Below, piece after piece: positions 34,339 through 43,999 of a stretch of DNA of 64,000 nt (within the stretch, counting starts at the first letter, position 1; each line of letters starts with the position of its first letter). The stretch spans positions 496,001-560,000 of the forward strand of contig OX639991.1 of assembly GCA_951828585.1 (NCBI GenBank). The letters run 5' to 3'. Position numbers and translations under genes: made by a program. The notes under the pieces were generated by a model, which had not been told where the DNA came from, searched no databases, and was given only the letters and a program-made list of their open reading frames with translations. The DNA comes from Longimicrobiales bacterium (lineage in GTDB: Bacteria > Gemmatimonadota > Gemmatimonadetes > Longimicrobiales > Gaopeijiaceae).

Positions 34339-34396
34339 TGGAGTGGCCTCATCTTCATGAACGCAGCCTCGTCTGCGCGAGCGCAGCCCTCAATCT

Positions 34397-37300
34397 TCAC
34401 GCGCGCAGCCTCCTTCCCCCGGGGTCGTAGAAGGGCGTCGGGACGACCGTGGCAGAGCAGGACTCGCCCCGGCCCGGTGTCTCTTCCTGCCGGATGTGGG
34501 TCCTGCCCCCCCTCACGGCTACCCCCTCACGCACCATCGCCATCCCATACTGCCACCCCAGCGCCTCGCTGCGGCGCGTCGTGCACACGTAACCGACGAT
34601 TTTGGCGCCATCGACGACCACCGCCCCGTCGCGGGGCGATCCCGACCCTTCGTCCACCCGGAATCCCACCAGCCTCATGCGGCCCGGCTGTTTCTCGCAG
34701 GCCCGCAGTGCCGGCGCCCCCACCTTCTTCGCCGCCGTGTCCCCACAATCCCAGAGCCACCCCATCCCGATGTCCGTCAGGGTAACCCGCGCTTCCGACT
34801 CGGCCCCGATGATCACATGTCCCTTCTCGGCACGGAGGCAGTACTGCGCCTCCAGGCCGAAGGGTCGAATCCCGAAGTCGGCACCTGCTTCAACCACCAG
34901 GTCCCACACGAACTGGCAATAGCTGGACGGGACATGCAGTTCGAAGGACAGCTCGCCCACGAACCCCAGACGCAGACAGCGTGCCTCGACCCCGTCCGCA
35001 ACGGTGATGCGCCGGCATCCCAGATACGGGAGCACCTCGTTCGAGACTTCGTCGTCGGTCACCCGCTCGAGCACCCTGCGCGCGTTCGGCCCCGCGATGT
35101 TCAGCGAACCCAGCACGTCGGTGAGATTGACCAGGTTGTAGTCCCAGCGGTCGTAGCGGGTGTGATAGCGGAACCACTCCACCGTCGAGCCCGCGCGGCC
35201 GGAGCTGGTGGTGAAGTAGTACTCGTTCTCGCCTTCCCTGATCACCACACCGTCGTCGACAAGCTGCCCCATGTCGTTGCACATCGCCGAATACTTGCAG
35301 TGACCGCGAGGGGCCTTGCGCATGTCCGAGATGTAGACTCGCTGCAGAGCCTTGAGCGCATCCGGACCGAAGATGCGGAACTTTCCGAGCGGCGAGCTGT
35401 CCAGGATTCCCACGTTGCGGCGCACGTTGCGGATCTCCTTGCGGCAGCTCGTGTCTTCGGAGAAGTAGCGGGGACGCAGCCATGGCCCCGCCCGGCGGAA
35501 GATTGCCCCCCTCGCGGCCAGCTCCCCATGCAGCGGCGTGCGCTTGTGAACGTCGTGGCCCGGGCCCGCCAGCGTGGCCAGGCTGGGAGGAACCAGCGGG
35601 GGCCGTACCGTGGTGGGGGTGGCGGTTTCGACCGGATCGCCCCTCAAATCGGCCATGATCATCGCCAGATTCTGTCCCGCGACGCGGTACTGGCCCGGAC
35701 CGAGCCCGAAGCCGCCGAAGCGTTTTGCGAGTTCCGGCACGTCGAAGCCCTGCGCGGCCGACTCGACGACATTCTTGTAGGTGCCGTCTTCGTCGAAGTC
35801 CACGAAGGCCTTCGCGCCGCGACCGATGTCGGGACCGTGGCGGATGTCACATCCCGGGGCCGGTTCGGGGAGGGACTCGTCGGGGCCCGGGGCCGACCCA
35901 CCACACGATTCCACCGCCCGTTCCCCCGCAAGCCGCCCCGACGCCTCGATCGCGCGGGGATCGCGCAGTCCGGTCATGCTTCCCGCCGCGAAGACGCCGC
36001 CGGGCAACTCGACGGGCTGGTAGGTGTGCGTATGTCCGCAGTACGCAAGCCGTGCTCCAACCGTCGCCAGCGCACCGATCCGCGGCTGCATCCCCGCGTT
36101 GGCAACCACCAGGTCGCACCCGAACCGCCGTGACGCCTCGCCCTTCAGGGCCCCCAATTCGCACCCCTTCACCTGCTTGCGTCCCATCACCCGCGACGCA
36201 GCCCATCCCGCCAACACGGGGATCCCCCGTTCCTCCAGCGCCGTCACCAGCGCGGCATCCTGCCGCACGGCCTCTCGCGCATCGGCAACGGCCCGGATCT
36301 TCACGCCCAGATCGGCCAGATCTGCCGCGGCCTCCAAACTCAGGTCGTCTCCGACGCTGAAGATGGCCACTCCACCAGGCAGGACCGCATACGTCCGCGC
36401 CAGCCGCCAGACCGCGCCCACCTGCATCACACCCGGACGGTCGTTGTGATTGAAGACGAGCGGCCGTTCCATGCACCCTGCGGCCACCACGACCGTCTTC
36501 GCGCGGCACTCCCAGTGGCACTCGCGGAACAGGTCCCCCTCGGCCCCGCTTGTGAAACCGGTCACAAGGTTCTCGCCCCACACACCGGTGACCGGCGAGC
36601 TTGTGAAGACTTTCACATTCTCCGCCGCGCGCAGCCGGACGGCCAGCTTCTCGGCCCGCCGGTGCAGCGGCTCCCCCTCGAAGTCGCGCACCCGCCAGAC
36701 CAGGTGTCCTCCCAACCAAGGTCGCCTCTCGAACAGGCAGACTCTGAGTCCGCGTTCCGCGGCCGCCAGCGCCGCCGACATGCCCGCCGCTCCGCCGCCG
36801 ACAATCGCCACCTCAGCGTTCAGATACCGCTCCGCGCGCACGTCGCTCCCCATCCGAGCGCCTTCCACCTCAATGCCGCCCTCCACCCGGATACCGCCCT
36901 CGCCCCGGATGCCCTCCTCGAGCCCCCGCCGCGGATCCAGCACCCCCGTCCCCGCCATGCGCCTCAGCCCGTTCTGAAAGAGCGGCCAGAGCCGGTACGG
37001 ACGATGGAAGAGCCGATAGTAGAACCCCGCCGGCATCATTCGGTCGAAGCGGTCGATGAACGCGAAGCGATCGGTTTGGGGGTCGCCCCGGACATTCTGG
37101 GCCCGAACCGACATTCCCGCCTTCAGTTCGGTCGTCTCCGCGCACTCGTTGGGTACCTTGTCGATCGCCATCAGGGTGTTCGACGACTCGCCCTCCATGC
37201 TGTACAGACCGCGCGGGCGGTGGTACTTGAGGCTGCGGCCGAAGATTCGGACTCCGCTGGCGTAGAGCGCCGAGGCCACCGTGTCCCCCGCGAATCCGGT

Positions 37301-37492
37301 CACCGGCCGGCCGAGGAAGGAGAACTCCAGCGGTTGCGACAAGTCGACCCGGCAGGTGGGTCCCGGGGGCAGGCGGCCCTCCGGCAGGCGGCCGTGGGAG
37401 GGTGGGCGCCGACAGTCCGGCCTGCCGACCGAAGGATCCGGGCTGCCCCGGTCAGCCAACCCTCCGCCGGTCTTCGCCCCTGCGTCAGCCAC
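34397..37492 (-). CDS. soxA: Sarcosine oxidase alpha subunit
   Basis: About 1031 residues from a GTG that overlaps the soxD stop (GTGGCTGA). An N-terminal Fer2_4-like domain (GDTVASALYASGV, RSLKYHRPRGLY) precedes a pyridine-nucleotide/FAD domain (AEVAIVGGGAAGMSAALAA, about residue 235) and a C-terminal GcvT-type folate domain (from about 680, with SGRAGSTVEWFRYH and FGLEAQYCLRAEKGH). The enzyme demethylates sarcosine to glycine, forming methylene-tetrahydrofolate and H2O2. A short acidic repeat (GIRGEGGIRVEGGIEVEG) sits between the first two domains. The first 50 residues are low-complexity, so the true start could be later. Confidence 0.92.
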   Translation of the reverse strand: MADAGAKTGGGLADRGSPDPSVGRPDCRRPPSHGRLPEGRLPPGPTCRVDLSQPLEFSFLGRPVTGFAGDTVASALYASGVRIFGRSLKYHRPRGLYSMEGESSNTLMAIDKVPNECAETTELKAGMSVRAQNVRGDPQTDRFAFIDRFDRMMPAGFYYRLFHRPYRLWPLFQNGLRRMAGTGVLDPRRGLEEGIRGEGGIRVEGGIEVEGARMGSDVRAERYLNAEVAIVGGGAAGMSAALAAAERGLRVCLFERRPWLGGHLVWRVRDFEGEPLHRRAEKLAVRLRAAENVKVFTSSPVTGVWGENLVTGFTSGAEGDLFRECHWECRAKTVVVAAGCMERPLVFNHNDRPGVMQVGAVWRLARTYAVLPGGVAIFSVGDDLSLEAAADLADLGVKIRAVADAREAVRQDAALVTALEERGIPVLAGWAASRVMGRKQVKGCELGALKGEASRRFGCDLVVANAGMQPRIGALATVGARLAYCGHTHTYQPVELPGGVFAAGSMTGLRDPRAIEASGRLAGERAVESCGGSAPGPDESLPEPAPGCDIRHGPDIGRGAKAFVDFDEDGTYKNVVESAAQGFDVPELAKRFGGFGLGPGQYRVAGQNLAMIMADLRGDPVETATPTTVRPPLVPPSLATLAGPGHDVHKRTPLHGELAARGAIFRRAGPWLRPRYFSEDTSCRKEIRNVRRNVGILDSSPLGKFRIFGPDALKALQRVYISDMRKAPRGHCKYSAMCNDMGQLVDDGVVIREGENEYYFTTSSGRAGSTVEWFRYHTRYDRWDYNLVNLTDVLGSLNIAGPNARRVLERVTDDEVSNEVLPYLGCRRITVADGVEARCLRLGFVGELSFELHVPSSYCQFVWDLVVEAGADFGIRPFGLEAQYCLRAEKGHVIIGAESEARVTLTDIGMGWLWDCGDTAAKKVGAPALRACEKQPGRMRLVGFRVDEGSGSPRDGAVVVDGAKIVGYVCTTRRSEALGWQYGMAMVREGVAVRGGRTHIRQEETPGRGESCSATVVPTPFYDPGGRRLRA

Positions 37493-37790
37493 CACCGCCC
37501 CCCTCCACCTCCCGGTTCGTCCCCGGGTCCCTTGTCGTCCTGAACCACACCCCACACCCCTGCCCGTGATACCACCATTCCTCCTGCGGCGCAGCCCTGT
37601 CCCCCTCCCGCACCCCGCCACCTTCCCCACCCTCCCATCCCCCCGGAATCATCCGAAACTGCACCCACCGGAAGTGCTCCTCCGCACTCAGCCCCTCCTG
37701 CGCCGGACGCGGCCCCCTGTCCTGCCCCCCGAAGGTGAACTCATACACATCGCGCTTGCCGCACACCGGACAGGTCAGCCGAAAGGTCAT
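37485..37790 (-). CDS. soxD: Sarcosine oxidase delta subunit
   Basis: 101 residues. The zinc-site Cys pair CPVCGKRDVYEF is near the N-terminus, followed by a conserved EEWWYHGQGCGVWF segment with the His/Cys ligands. The middle and end are Gly-rich. It is a structural subunit of heterotetrameric sarcosine oxidase. It overlaps soxA and follows soxB by 72 bases. Confidence 0.9.
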   Translation of the reverse strand: MTFRLTCPVCGKRDVYEFTFGGQDRGPRPAQEGLSAEEHFRWVQFRMIPGGWEGGEGGGVREGDRAAPQEEWWYHGQGCGVWFRTTRDPGTNREVEGGGGG

Positions 37791-37862
37791 GGGCCCGATC
37801 CTTCGCGGGCGGGCCGCCGAGCGGATCGAAGCCGGAACCTGGGGGCGGACCGCGTCATGCCA

Positions 37863-39074
37863 TCAATCCCAATGCCCGTACTTCATGACCGCCGCCGTCT
37901 CCCCCGAGTAGCGATTCTCCAAAAAACGTTTCAGCTGAAACGCCTCGAGGATCTCCGGCCGCTCGCCCGTCGCCATGTACTCCGCCATGTACTTTCCCGC
38001 CACCGGCCCCGACTTGAAGCCGAAGTACCCCCAGCCGGCGTCGAGAAAGAGGCCGTCGTAGCCGAGGTGTCCCTCCATGATCGGCGCCATATCCGGGGTC
38101 ATGTCGGCGAGGCCCGCCCAGATGCGCATGAAGCGGACGCCGCGCAGGGCCGGCATGAGGTCGACGAGCGCCTCGGCCTGGTGCTTCAGGTAGTACGCGG
38201 TCGCGTCGGTCGTGTAGTTGACCTGCGGGTCCATGTGTGCGCCGGTCGCGATCTCGCCCTTGAGCGTCTGGTTGGCGTAGACGTGGTACGCGGTCGAGCT
38301 GAAGACGTGGTGCAGGAAGGGCTTGAGGGGATGGGTGACCATCGCCTGGATCGTGAGGGGGTGGATGGGGAGTTCGATCCCCAGCATGGCGGCGATGGCG
38401 GAACTGTACCCCCCCGCCATGATGCCCAGACGGTTGCAGCCGATGTCGCCCAGGCTGGTGCGGACGCCGGTCACGCGACCGCGATCCGTGTCGATCCCGC
38501 GCACCTCGCACCCCTGGTGGATATGCACCCCGTGTGCCGCGGCCCCCTTGGCGAGCCCCCACACCACCGCGTCGTGCCGCACGATCCCGCCCGGCGGATG
38601 GTAAAGCCCCGCATGGATCGGGAATGCCGGACGGTCGGAGATGTCCAGCCCCGGAATCACCTCGGCGCACTGCCGCGGGTCGAGCAGCTCCGAATGCACC
38701 CCCATGAAGTTGTGCGTGCTGGCCGCCATCCGGAACGCGCCGACCGAGGCCTCGCTGTGCCCCAGCAACAGGCTGCCGCAGTTGAAAAACATGAGGTTGA
38801 AGTCGAGTTCGTCGGTGAGGACGCGCCACAGCTTCAACCCCTCGTCGTAGAGGCGGACGTTTTCAGGGGTGCGCTGGTTCGCGCGAACGATGGCGGTGTT
38901 CCGCCCGGATCCGCCGAAGCCGAGGTACTGCGACTCGAGGACGGCCACGTCGGTAATACCAAAATCGCGACTTAGGTAATACGCGGTCGCCAGCCCGTGG
39001 ACGCCGCCGCCGATGATGATCACATCGTAGTGGCGCTTGAGGGGGGTGGGGCGCCAGAGGCGGCGGAGTCTCAC
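37863..39074 (-). CDS. soxB: Sarcosine oxidase beta subunit
   Basis: 403 residues, the standard SoxB length, from a GTG that overlaps the upstream stop (GTGA). The Rossmann motif VIIIGGGVHGLATAYYL binds FAD. Also typical are YLGFGGSGRNTAIVRANQ, NQTLKGEIATGAHMDPQ and LDAGWGYFGFKSGPVAGK. It holds the sarcosine-oxidising flavin. A longer reading to 39140 lies inside the neighbouring gene. Confidence 0.93.
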   Translation of the reverse strand: MRLRRLWRPTPLKRHYDVIIIGGGVHGLATAYYLSRDFGITDVAVLESQYLGFGGSGRNTAIVRANQRTPENVRLYDEGLKLWRVLTDELDFNLMFFNCGSLLLGHSEASVGAFRMAASTHNFMGVHSELLDPRQCAEVIPGLDISDRPAFPIHAGLYHPPGGIVRHDAVVWGLAKGAAAHGVHIHQGCEVRGIDTDRGRVTGVRTSLGDIGCNRLGIMAGGYSSAIAAMLGIELPIHPLTIQAMVTHPLKPFLHHVFSSTAYHVYANQTLKGEIATGAHMDPQVNYTTDATAYYLKHQAEALVDLMPALRGVRFMRIWAGLADMTPDMAPIMEGHLGYDGLFLDAGWGYFGFKSGPVAGKYMAEYMATGERPEILEAFQLKRFLENRYSGETAAVMKYGHWD

Positions 39075-40378
39075 CCGATCACCGAATACGACGAATCCGG
39101 ATTCAGCGACCTCCGCCGGCTGAAGAAGCCGATGTCGCACGCCCTGCGCGTGTACTTGAGCGGCATCGTGACCGGCTCGGCGTCGTGGTCGCGTCCCCCT
39201 TCAACCCTCTCGATCAGCTCCGCCATCAGCTTCCCCGCCACCGGCGCGTTCTTGAACTGGTTCCCCGAAGTCCCCACGGCCATGTAGAAGCCCGGCAAGT
39301 CCGACTTGTCGTAGATCGGGATCCAGTCGTCGGATACATCGTACAGGTCGACCAGCCCACCCGTCTGACCGGGAATCCCCAGCCCCTTCACCCGCTGCGC
39401 CTCGCGCATCACCTGGGTCTCCCACTGGTGGGTGAAGCCGGTGTTGTAGTCGTCGGGATCGTCGACCCACTCCAGCACGTCGCAGGGCGGGTCCTCGGAG
39501 CCGATGAGGATGTGATTGCCGGTGGTCGGGCGTGAGTAGCAGCCGATGTCACCGTCCGAGATCAGGGGGGCAATCTGGTGGTAGTCCATTTCGGCGGGGG
39601 CCGGCACGTAGCAGACCTCCTGCTTGAGGGGACGGGTGGTGATGTTCATTCCGTCGAGGACGCCGGCCATGCCGTTGATGATGGCGGAGTGGGGGCCGCC
39701 GACGTTGACGACGATGGGGGCGTGGAGGGTGGCGCCGTCGGCCAGCCGCACTCCAGCGGCCCGTCCACCCTCCTTCAGGATCTCGACCACCTCGGTCTTG
39801 AACCGGAACTCGCCGCCCCGCGCCTCGCACGCTCGCTGCACGTTGTGGCAGGCCAGCGTCGGGTCGTCGATGTACCCGGACTCGGGGATGTAGACGGCGC
39901 CGCGGATATGTCCGCCGGTGGGCGTGCCGAAGCGGTCGTTATCAAGGGTGACGGGGGGACCGTAGGTGCGGGTGTCAAGCCAGGGAAAACGGGTCGCGAC
40001 CTCGGCTGCGGTGAGGTCCTCGTAGGCGACATGGAGCTCGTCGAGGGCCGCCATCACGTTCGCGAGATCGTGGTTGCGGTCGTTCTTGACCACGAGGCAC
40101 CCCGTGTTGACGTACTTCGCCAGCCCCATCTCGTCGGGCACGCCCAGGTACCGCCCCCAGTCGAGCCAGTAGAAGTAGCTCTCGCGGGCCATCGCGCAGC
40201 CATCCGGGGTGGAGTAGTGGAGGCGGATGATCGCGCAGGTGTTGCAGGTCGAGCCGGACCCCGCGGCGGGCTGCTTGTCCACGTTGAGGGTGCGGTAGCC
40301 GCGCTTTGCGAGTTCGAACCCGGTGCAGACGCCGATGACGCCGGCGCCGATGATGATTGCGTCGTAGTCGTGGTTCAT
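39071..40378 (-). CDS. FAD-dependent oxidoreductase (DAO family), SoxB-like
   Basis: 435 residues. IIIGAGVIGVCTGFELAKRG binds FAD, and the C-terminal GFYMAVGTSGNQFKNAPVAG resembles the closing FAD motif of SoxB and dimethylglycine oxidases. The substrate is probably another N-methylated amino acid such as dimethylglycine (inference). It overlaps soxB by four bases and the propeller gene upstream by four bases, so it belongs to the sox operon. Confidence 0.87.
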   Translation of the reverse strand: MNHDYDAIIIGAGVIGVCTGFELAKRGYRTLNVDKQPAAGSGSTCNTCAIIRLHYSTPDGCAMARESYFYWLDWGRYLGVPDEMGLAKYVNTGCLVVKNDRNHDLANVMAALDELHVAYEDLTAAEVATRFPWLDTRTYGPPVTLDNDRFGTPTGGHIRGAVYIPESGYIDDPTLACHNVQRACEARGGEFRFKTEVVEILKEGGRAAGVRLADGATLHAPIVVNVGGPHSAIINGMAGVLDGMNITTRPLKQEVCYVPAPAEMDYHQIAPLISDGDIGCYSRPTTGNHILIGSEDPPCDVLEWVDDPDDYNTGFTHQWETQVMREAQRVKGLGIPGQTGGLVDLYDVSDDWIPIYDKSDLPGFYMAVGTSGNQFKNAPVAGKLMAELIERVEGGRDHDAEPVTMPLKYTRRACDIGFFSRRRSLNPDSSYSVIG

Positions 40379-41484
40379 GATTTCACGATGTGCGTACCAG
40401 ACGCAGTCCGGATCGGCCCCTCGTCCACTCGCTTACGCACCGCGTACCAGATGCCCGAGTCGTCCTCCCCCGCGGGGCGGAACCAGATCTCCCCGTTCGA
40501 CATGGGACGTATCCCGAGGGTCGCGGGCCAGTACCCCGGGATGATCATTGCGTCGCGAACCGCGTCCCTCTTCTGCGCGGCAGTGCCATCGGCGAGAAAC
40601 GGTGCAAACTCATCGACCGCTGCCTCGATTTCGTCTTCCGTCACCGCGATGGGCGGCAGGTGGATCTGTCGAGTCCACAGCGTGTCGCCCGATATGGAGA
40701 CTTCGATGAGTTCCAACACAACCGGGGGCGGTCCCGGCGAACGGCTGAACACCACGCTGCCGTTTCGGGGGTCCATGTCAAACTCGTCGGGCGAAACAAA
40801 CGGCTGCCTGACCGCAAGGCTTCCCTGCGAGCCAAGCGTGAGCCATGCATCGCGATAGCCCAACAGGCCGAGGGTGTCGACTCCGAAGGACCCACCGTCC
40901 CGTGTGATCCTGACTACCGGATGGGCATCTTCGGACAACTCTTCGGTCATTGAACCGAACCACATCTGAACAGCCGATGGGACCGCCCCTACGCTCCGGT
41001 CGTCGAACATAGCGGTGGCATGATAGCGCCTCCCGAAGGATGCGCTCCCCGATGGGTACGGGTTCATCGCGCGCTCGAGCCCATCAGCCCGGACAAGGCC
41101 GCCGTCGAGCGAAAACGTGGTGATCTGGCGCTCCTCGGCCACCTGGAACCCGTCATCGAAAAGAAAGAGACTACCCGGTCTCATGAAGTCGCCCGGTCCG
41201 TCCCCCTCGCGGCCCACTCGTCCGATCAGGGTCCCATCGGGAGTCCAGATCGTCACCTCGAACGCTTGCCGGTCAAGGACATAGACCCTCGATCCGTCGG
41301 CGGTCGGCACTACGCTGGAGATCCGGCCAAACAGAGCATCGCCCTCCATCTCATCGCCGATTTCGTAGTCCGGCTGGGTGGTCCACTCCTCAACGGGGGT
41401 AAGGGTTGGGATGGTGGTGTCATCCGCGCAGGCGGCGAGCGTGCACGCGGCCAGCGTTGCGAGTGCGGCGATCTTCTGCTTCAT
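40375..41484 (-). CDS. Six-bladed beta-propeller lipoprotein (paralogue 2)
   Basis: 369 residues. Signal peptide with a good lipobox, CTLAACADD. Propeller repeats include GSRVYVLDRQAFEVTIWTPD, LIGRVGREGDGPGDF and the C-terminal GIRPMSNGEIWFRPAG. Tandem paralogue of the gene at 41571, with long identical segments (WTPDGT, LPPI.VTED, MSNGEIWF). The stop overlaps the start of the FAD oxidoreductase (ATGA), so this lipoprotein is made together with sarcosine-degradation enzymes. Confidence 0.83.
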   Translation of the reverse strand: MKQKIAALATLAACTLAACADDTTIPTLTPVEEWTTQPDYEIGDEMEGDALFGRISSVVPTADGSRVYVLDRQAFEVTIWTPDGTLIGRVGREGDGPGDFMRPGSLFLFDDGFQVAEERQITTFSLDGGLVRADGLERAMNPYPSGSASFGRRYHATAMFDDRSVGAVPSAVQMWFGSMTEELSEDAHPVVRITRDGGSFGVDTLGLLGYRDAWLTLGSQGSLAVRQPFVSPDEFDMDPRNGSVVFSRSPGPPPVVLELIEVSISGDTLWTRQIHLPPIAVTEDEIEAAVDEFAPFLADGTAAQKRDAVRDAMIIPGYWPATLGIRPMSNGEIWFRPAGEDDSGIWYAVRKRVDEGPIRTASGTHIVKS

Positions 41485-41570
41485 GGGCGGTCTCTTCTCC
41501 ATGCGGAGGCTGGTTCCATTGCGGACCCGCAGGGAACGCCGAGGATGATCGTGCCTCGAATGGAGGCGCG

Positions 41571-42824
41571 TCAAGCGCTATTCCCTGCTCCCCGCTCCAG
41601 CCGAAACCCCGCCACATACCCCACCTCCATCTCGTCGCGCCGCACCCCCCACACGTGGGTGGCGTTCACGTCCAGAGGCCTGAACCGCTCGGGCAGGACG
41701 ACACTCCGGATCGGCCCTTCGTCCTCCCCTTTGCGCACCGCGTACCACATGCCCGGATTCTCGTGTCCGGCCGGCTGAAACCAGATCTCCCCGTTCGACA
41801 TGAGCCGGATCTCGCGGGTCGCTGGCCAGTGATCGGGAATGATGAACGCGTTGCGAACCGTGCGCCTCAGCAGCAGCGGCACGCCGGCGTCCTCATCCTC
41901 GCCGAAGAACGGTGCATGGTCATCCACCGCGGTCTCGATGTCGTCCTCCGTGACCGGGATGGGCGGCAGCTGGACCTGGCGAGTCCACAGGGTATCGCCC
42001 GCGATCGAGACCTCGACGAGTTCCAGCACGCCCGGTTGCGTTCTCAGCGGACGGCTGATCACCGCGCTGCCGTTCCAGGGATCCATCTGAAAGTGGTCGG
42101 GCGGAATCCACGGCTGCACTACCCTACTGTCACCGTATTCCGGATGAGGAAGCCACCCATACGCATCCTGAAAGCTCAGCAGGCCCAGCGTGTCGAGTCC
42201 CCAGTCCCCGCCGTCCCGTGAGGCCCGAAGCACGGCGACGTCCGCGGCATCCCCCTCCGGGACCTCTCCGTCCTGCAACCACCATGGCAGGCCAAGCGCC
42301 CCAACGCTCCCGTCGTCGAACATCGCGAAGGCCTGGAACGGCGTGAAGACCCGGCGGTACGTGGCCAAGTCCATCCCGGGCTCCAACGGACCGACGCCAA
42401 GCGGGAAGCCATCCGTTCTCACGACCTCGCCTTCGAGCGTGAACGTGGTGTATCGACGCTGGGCGTTGTCACCTACCTGGAGGCGGTCGTCATGGAGGAA
42501 GAGCGGACCGGGATCCGTGAACTCCCCGGGGCCCTCGCCGTGCCCGCCCACCCGTCCGACCCGGGTGCCGTCGGGAGTCCACATCGTCACCTCCGCACTC
42601 TGCGCGTCGAGCACGTAGATCGTGGATCCATCGGCGGTGGGACGGACGTCGCGGATCCGGCCGAAGACCGCGTCGCCCTCCATCTGGTCGCCGAATTCGT
42701 ATTCCGGCGCGGCGATCCAGTTCTCGATGGGTGTGAGGCTGATGAGGGTGGTGTCGTCCGCGCAGGCGGTGAGGGCGCAGGCGGTGAGTGTGAGGAGTAC
42801 CGGGTTCTGGTTCTGCATGGCCAT
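41571..42824 (-). CDS. Six-bladed beta-propeller lipoprotein (paralogue 3)
   Basis: 417 residues. Signal peptide with the lipobox ALTACADD. It has the same repeats as paralogue 2: GSTIYVLDAQSAEVTMWTPD, RVGRVGGHGEGPGEF, MSNGEIWFQPAG. It is probably the first gene of the sox operon. Just upstream (about 42866-42884) is a short A/T-rich dyad, ACTAGTATCTTAGT, that may hold the promoter. Confidence 0.83.
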   Translation of the reverse strand: MAMQNQNPVLLTLTACALTACADDTTLISLTPIENWIAAPEYEFGDQMEGDAVFGRIRDVRPTADGSTIYVLDAQSAEVTMWTPDGTRVGRVGGHGEGPGEFTDPGPLFLHDDRLQVGDNAQRRYTTFTLEGEVVRTDGFPLGVGPLEPGMDLATYRRVFTPFQAFAMFDDGSVGALGLPWWLQDGEVPEGDAADVAVLRASRDGGDWGLDTLGLLSFQDAYGWLPHPEYGDSRVVQPWIPPDHFQMDPWNGSAVISRPLRTQPGVLELVEVSIAGDTLWTRQVQLPPIPVTEDDIETAVDDHAPFFGEDEDAGVPLLLRRTVRNAFIIPDHWPATREIRLMSNGEIWFQPAGHENPGMWYAVRKGEDEGPIRSVVLPERFRPLDVNATHVWGVRRDEMEVGYVAGFRLERGAGNSA

Positions 42825-42954
42825 CCTGTCTGTCTGCGGGCCTGTCCACCCGCGCCGAATCCGTCAAACTAGTATCTTAGTACCCTGGCCTGGGGCGGGT
42901 TGTTCCATGCGGCTCGCGAAGGCATTTCGGCCCGGGTGCCCGGTGGCACGGAAA

Positions 42955-43860
42955 TCACCAATCGACCTCGAGCAGTCGCCGCCACGGGACCACCTCCGTC
43001 CCACCTCGCGACTGGCGCTGGTCGCCCCCGTACACGAGACGTTTCTCGACCGCGAGTCCGGCGCCCTCAAGCTCACCTGCCAGCCTGCCGATCCCCCCAA
43101 AGAAACGAGGCGTGATCGTACTCCCCGCCTTTGCCTCGGCGAGGACGAGCCGCGTCCTCTGGTCCACCACCAGATCGACTTCGGTGCCGGCAGCCCGGTA
43201 GTGGCTCAGCCGGGGTTGCTCTCCACGGTGGGTCACGGCCTTGAAGACTTCGGACGTCACCCAGCTCTCGAAGACGGCGCCCCGCAGCGGATGGTGGCGC
43301 AACTCCTCGGCGGATCGGATTCCGAGCAGGTGACAAGCCAGCCCGGAATCCGGAAAATGCAGCTTCGGCGCCTTGATCTGCCGTTTGCGCACGTTGCTCC
43401 GGTACGCGAGCATGCGGAGGACCAGGAAGCTGGCTTCCAGAACCGTCAACCATGCGCGAATCGTGTTGTGTCGCACCCCGACATCGCTCGCCAGCGCGGA
43501 AAGGCTGACTTCCGATGCGGTGCGTCCCGCGGCCGTCCGGACGAACGCCGAGAAGGCCTCGAGATTCGTGACATTGCGGAGCGACCGGACATCACGCTCC
43601 ACGTAGGTGGCGAAGTAGTCGCGCAACCAAACGTGCGGCGGGATGCGGCGGTCGTGGATTCTGGGATAGGCGCCGGTCCAGAGCACTTCCAGCAAATCGC
43701 GTGGCGGCGCTTCAAAGCGCGCCAGCTCGTCGAGGCCGGGCGGCAGCAGGTACAACACGCCCACGCGTCCCGCCAGCGACTGGCTCACCGCCTGGCTGAG
43801 CCCGAAGTGCTGCGAACCGGTCAGGACGAAACGGCCCGGCTGCGGGTCCTCGTCCACCAC
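42955..43860 (-). pseudogene. DUF4143-type AAA ATPase, P-loop half missing
   Basis: 301 residues. The sequence begins in the middle of the ATPase domain (VDEDPQPGRFVLTGSQ) and continues through the winged-helix DUF4143 part (YFATYVERDVR, VGVRHNTIRAWL, FESWVTSEVFKA) to the nuclease-like end (AAGTEVDLVVDQ, VLAEAKAG). Family members have about 90 more residues at the N-terminus, with Walker A and B. Family-like codons extend a little upstream (LLQEV) to a TAA at about 43878, then stop. It cannot bind ATP normally. GTG codons after AGGAGG could still start translation. Confidence 0.75.
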
Positions 43861-43881
43861 CTCCTGGAGTAACGCTTACAG

Positions 43882-43902
43882 ATTGTCAATCGAAATGACA
43901 AT
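43882..43902. promoter_or_regulatory. 21-bp perfect dyad upstream of the DUF4143 gene
   Basis: ATTGTCA, seven-base spacer ATCGAAA, TGACAAT. The symmetry is exact over both arms and the base composition is far more A/T-rich than the surroundings. It looks like the operator of a dimeric repressor. It lies at the breakpoint where the DUF4143 gene loses homology, and 98 bases before the divergent HTTM gene. Confidence 0.55.
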
Positions 43903-43999
43903 TGGCAAGGATTTCCCCGGGATGGACGGGATCGCGAATCATGGACGATAGTTATAGCGGATACCGATACACGGCAACTCGCCATCAGCGGATCACCAC

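Noticed and set aside
42866-42884. A sixth tandem dyad site before the 41571 propeller
   Set aside because: The ACTAGTATCTTAGTAC stretch is A/T-rich and partly symmetric but has neither TGTAA nor TTACA half-sites.
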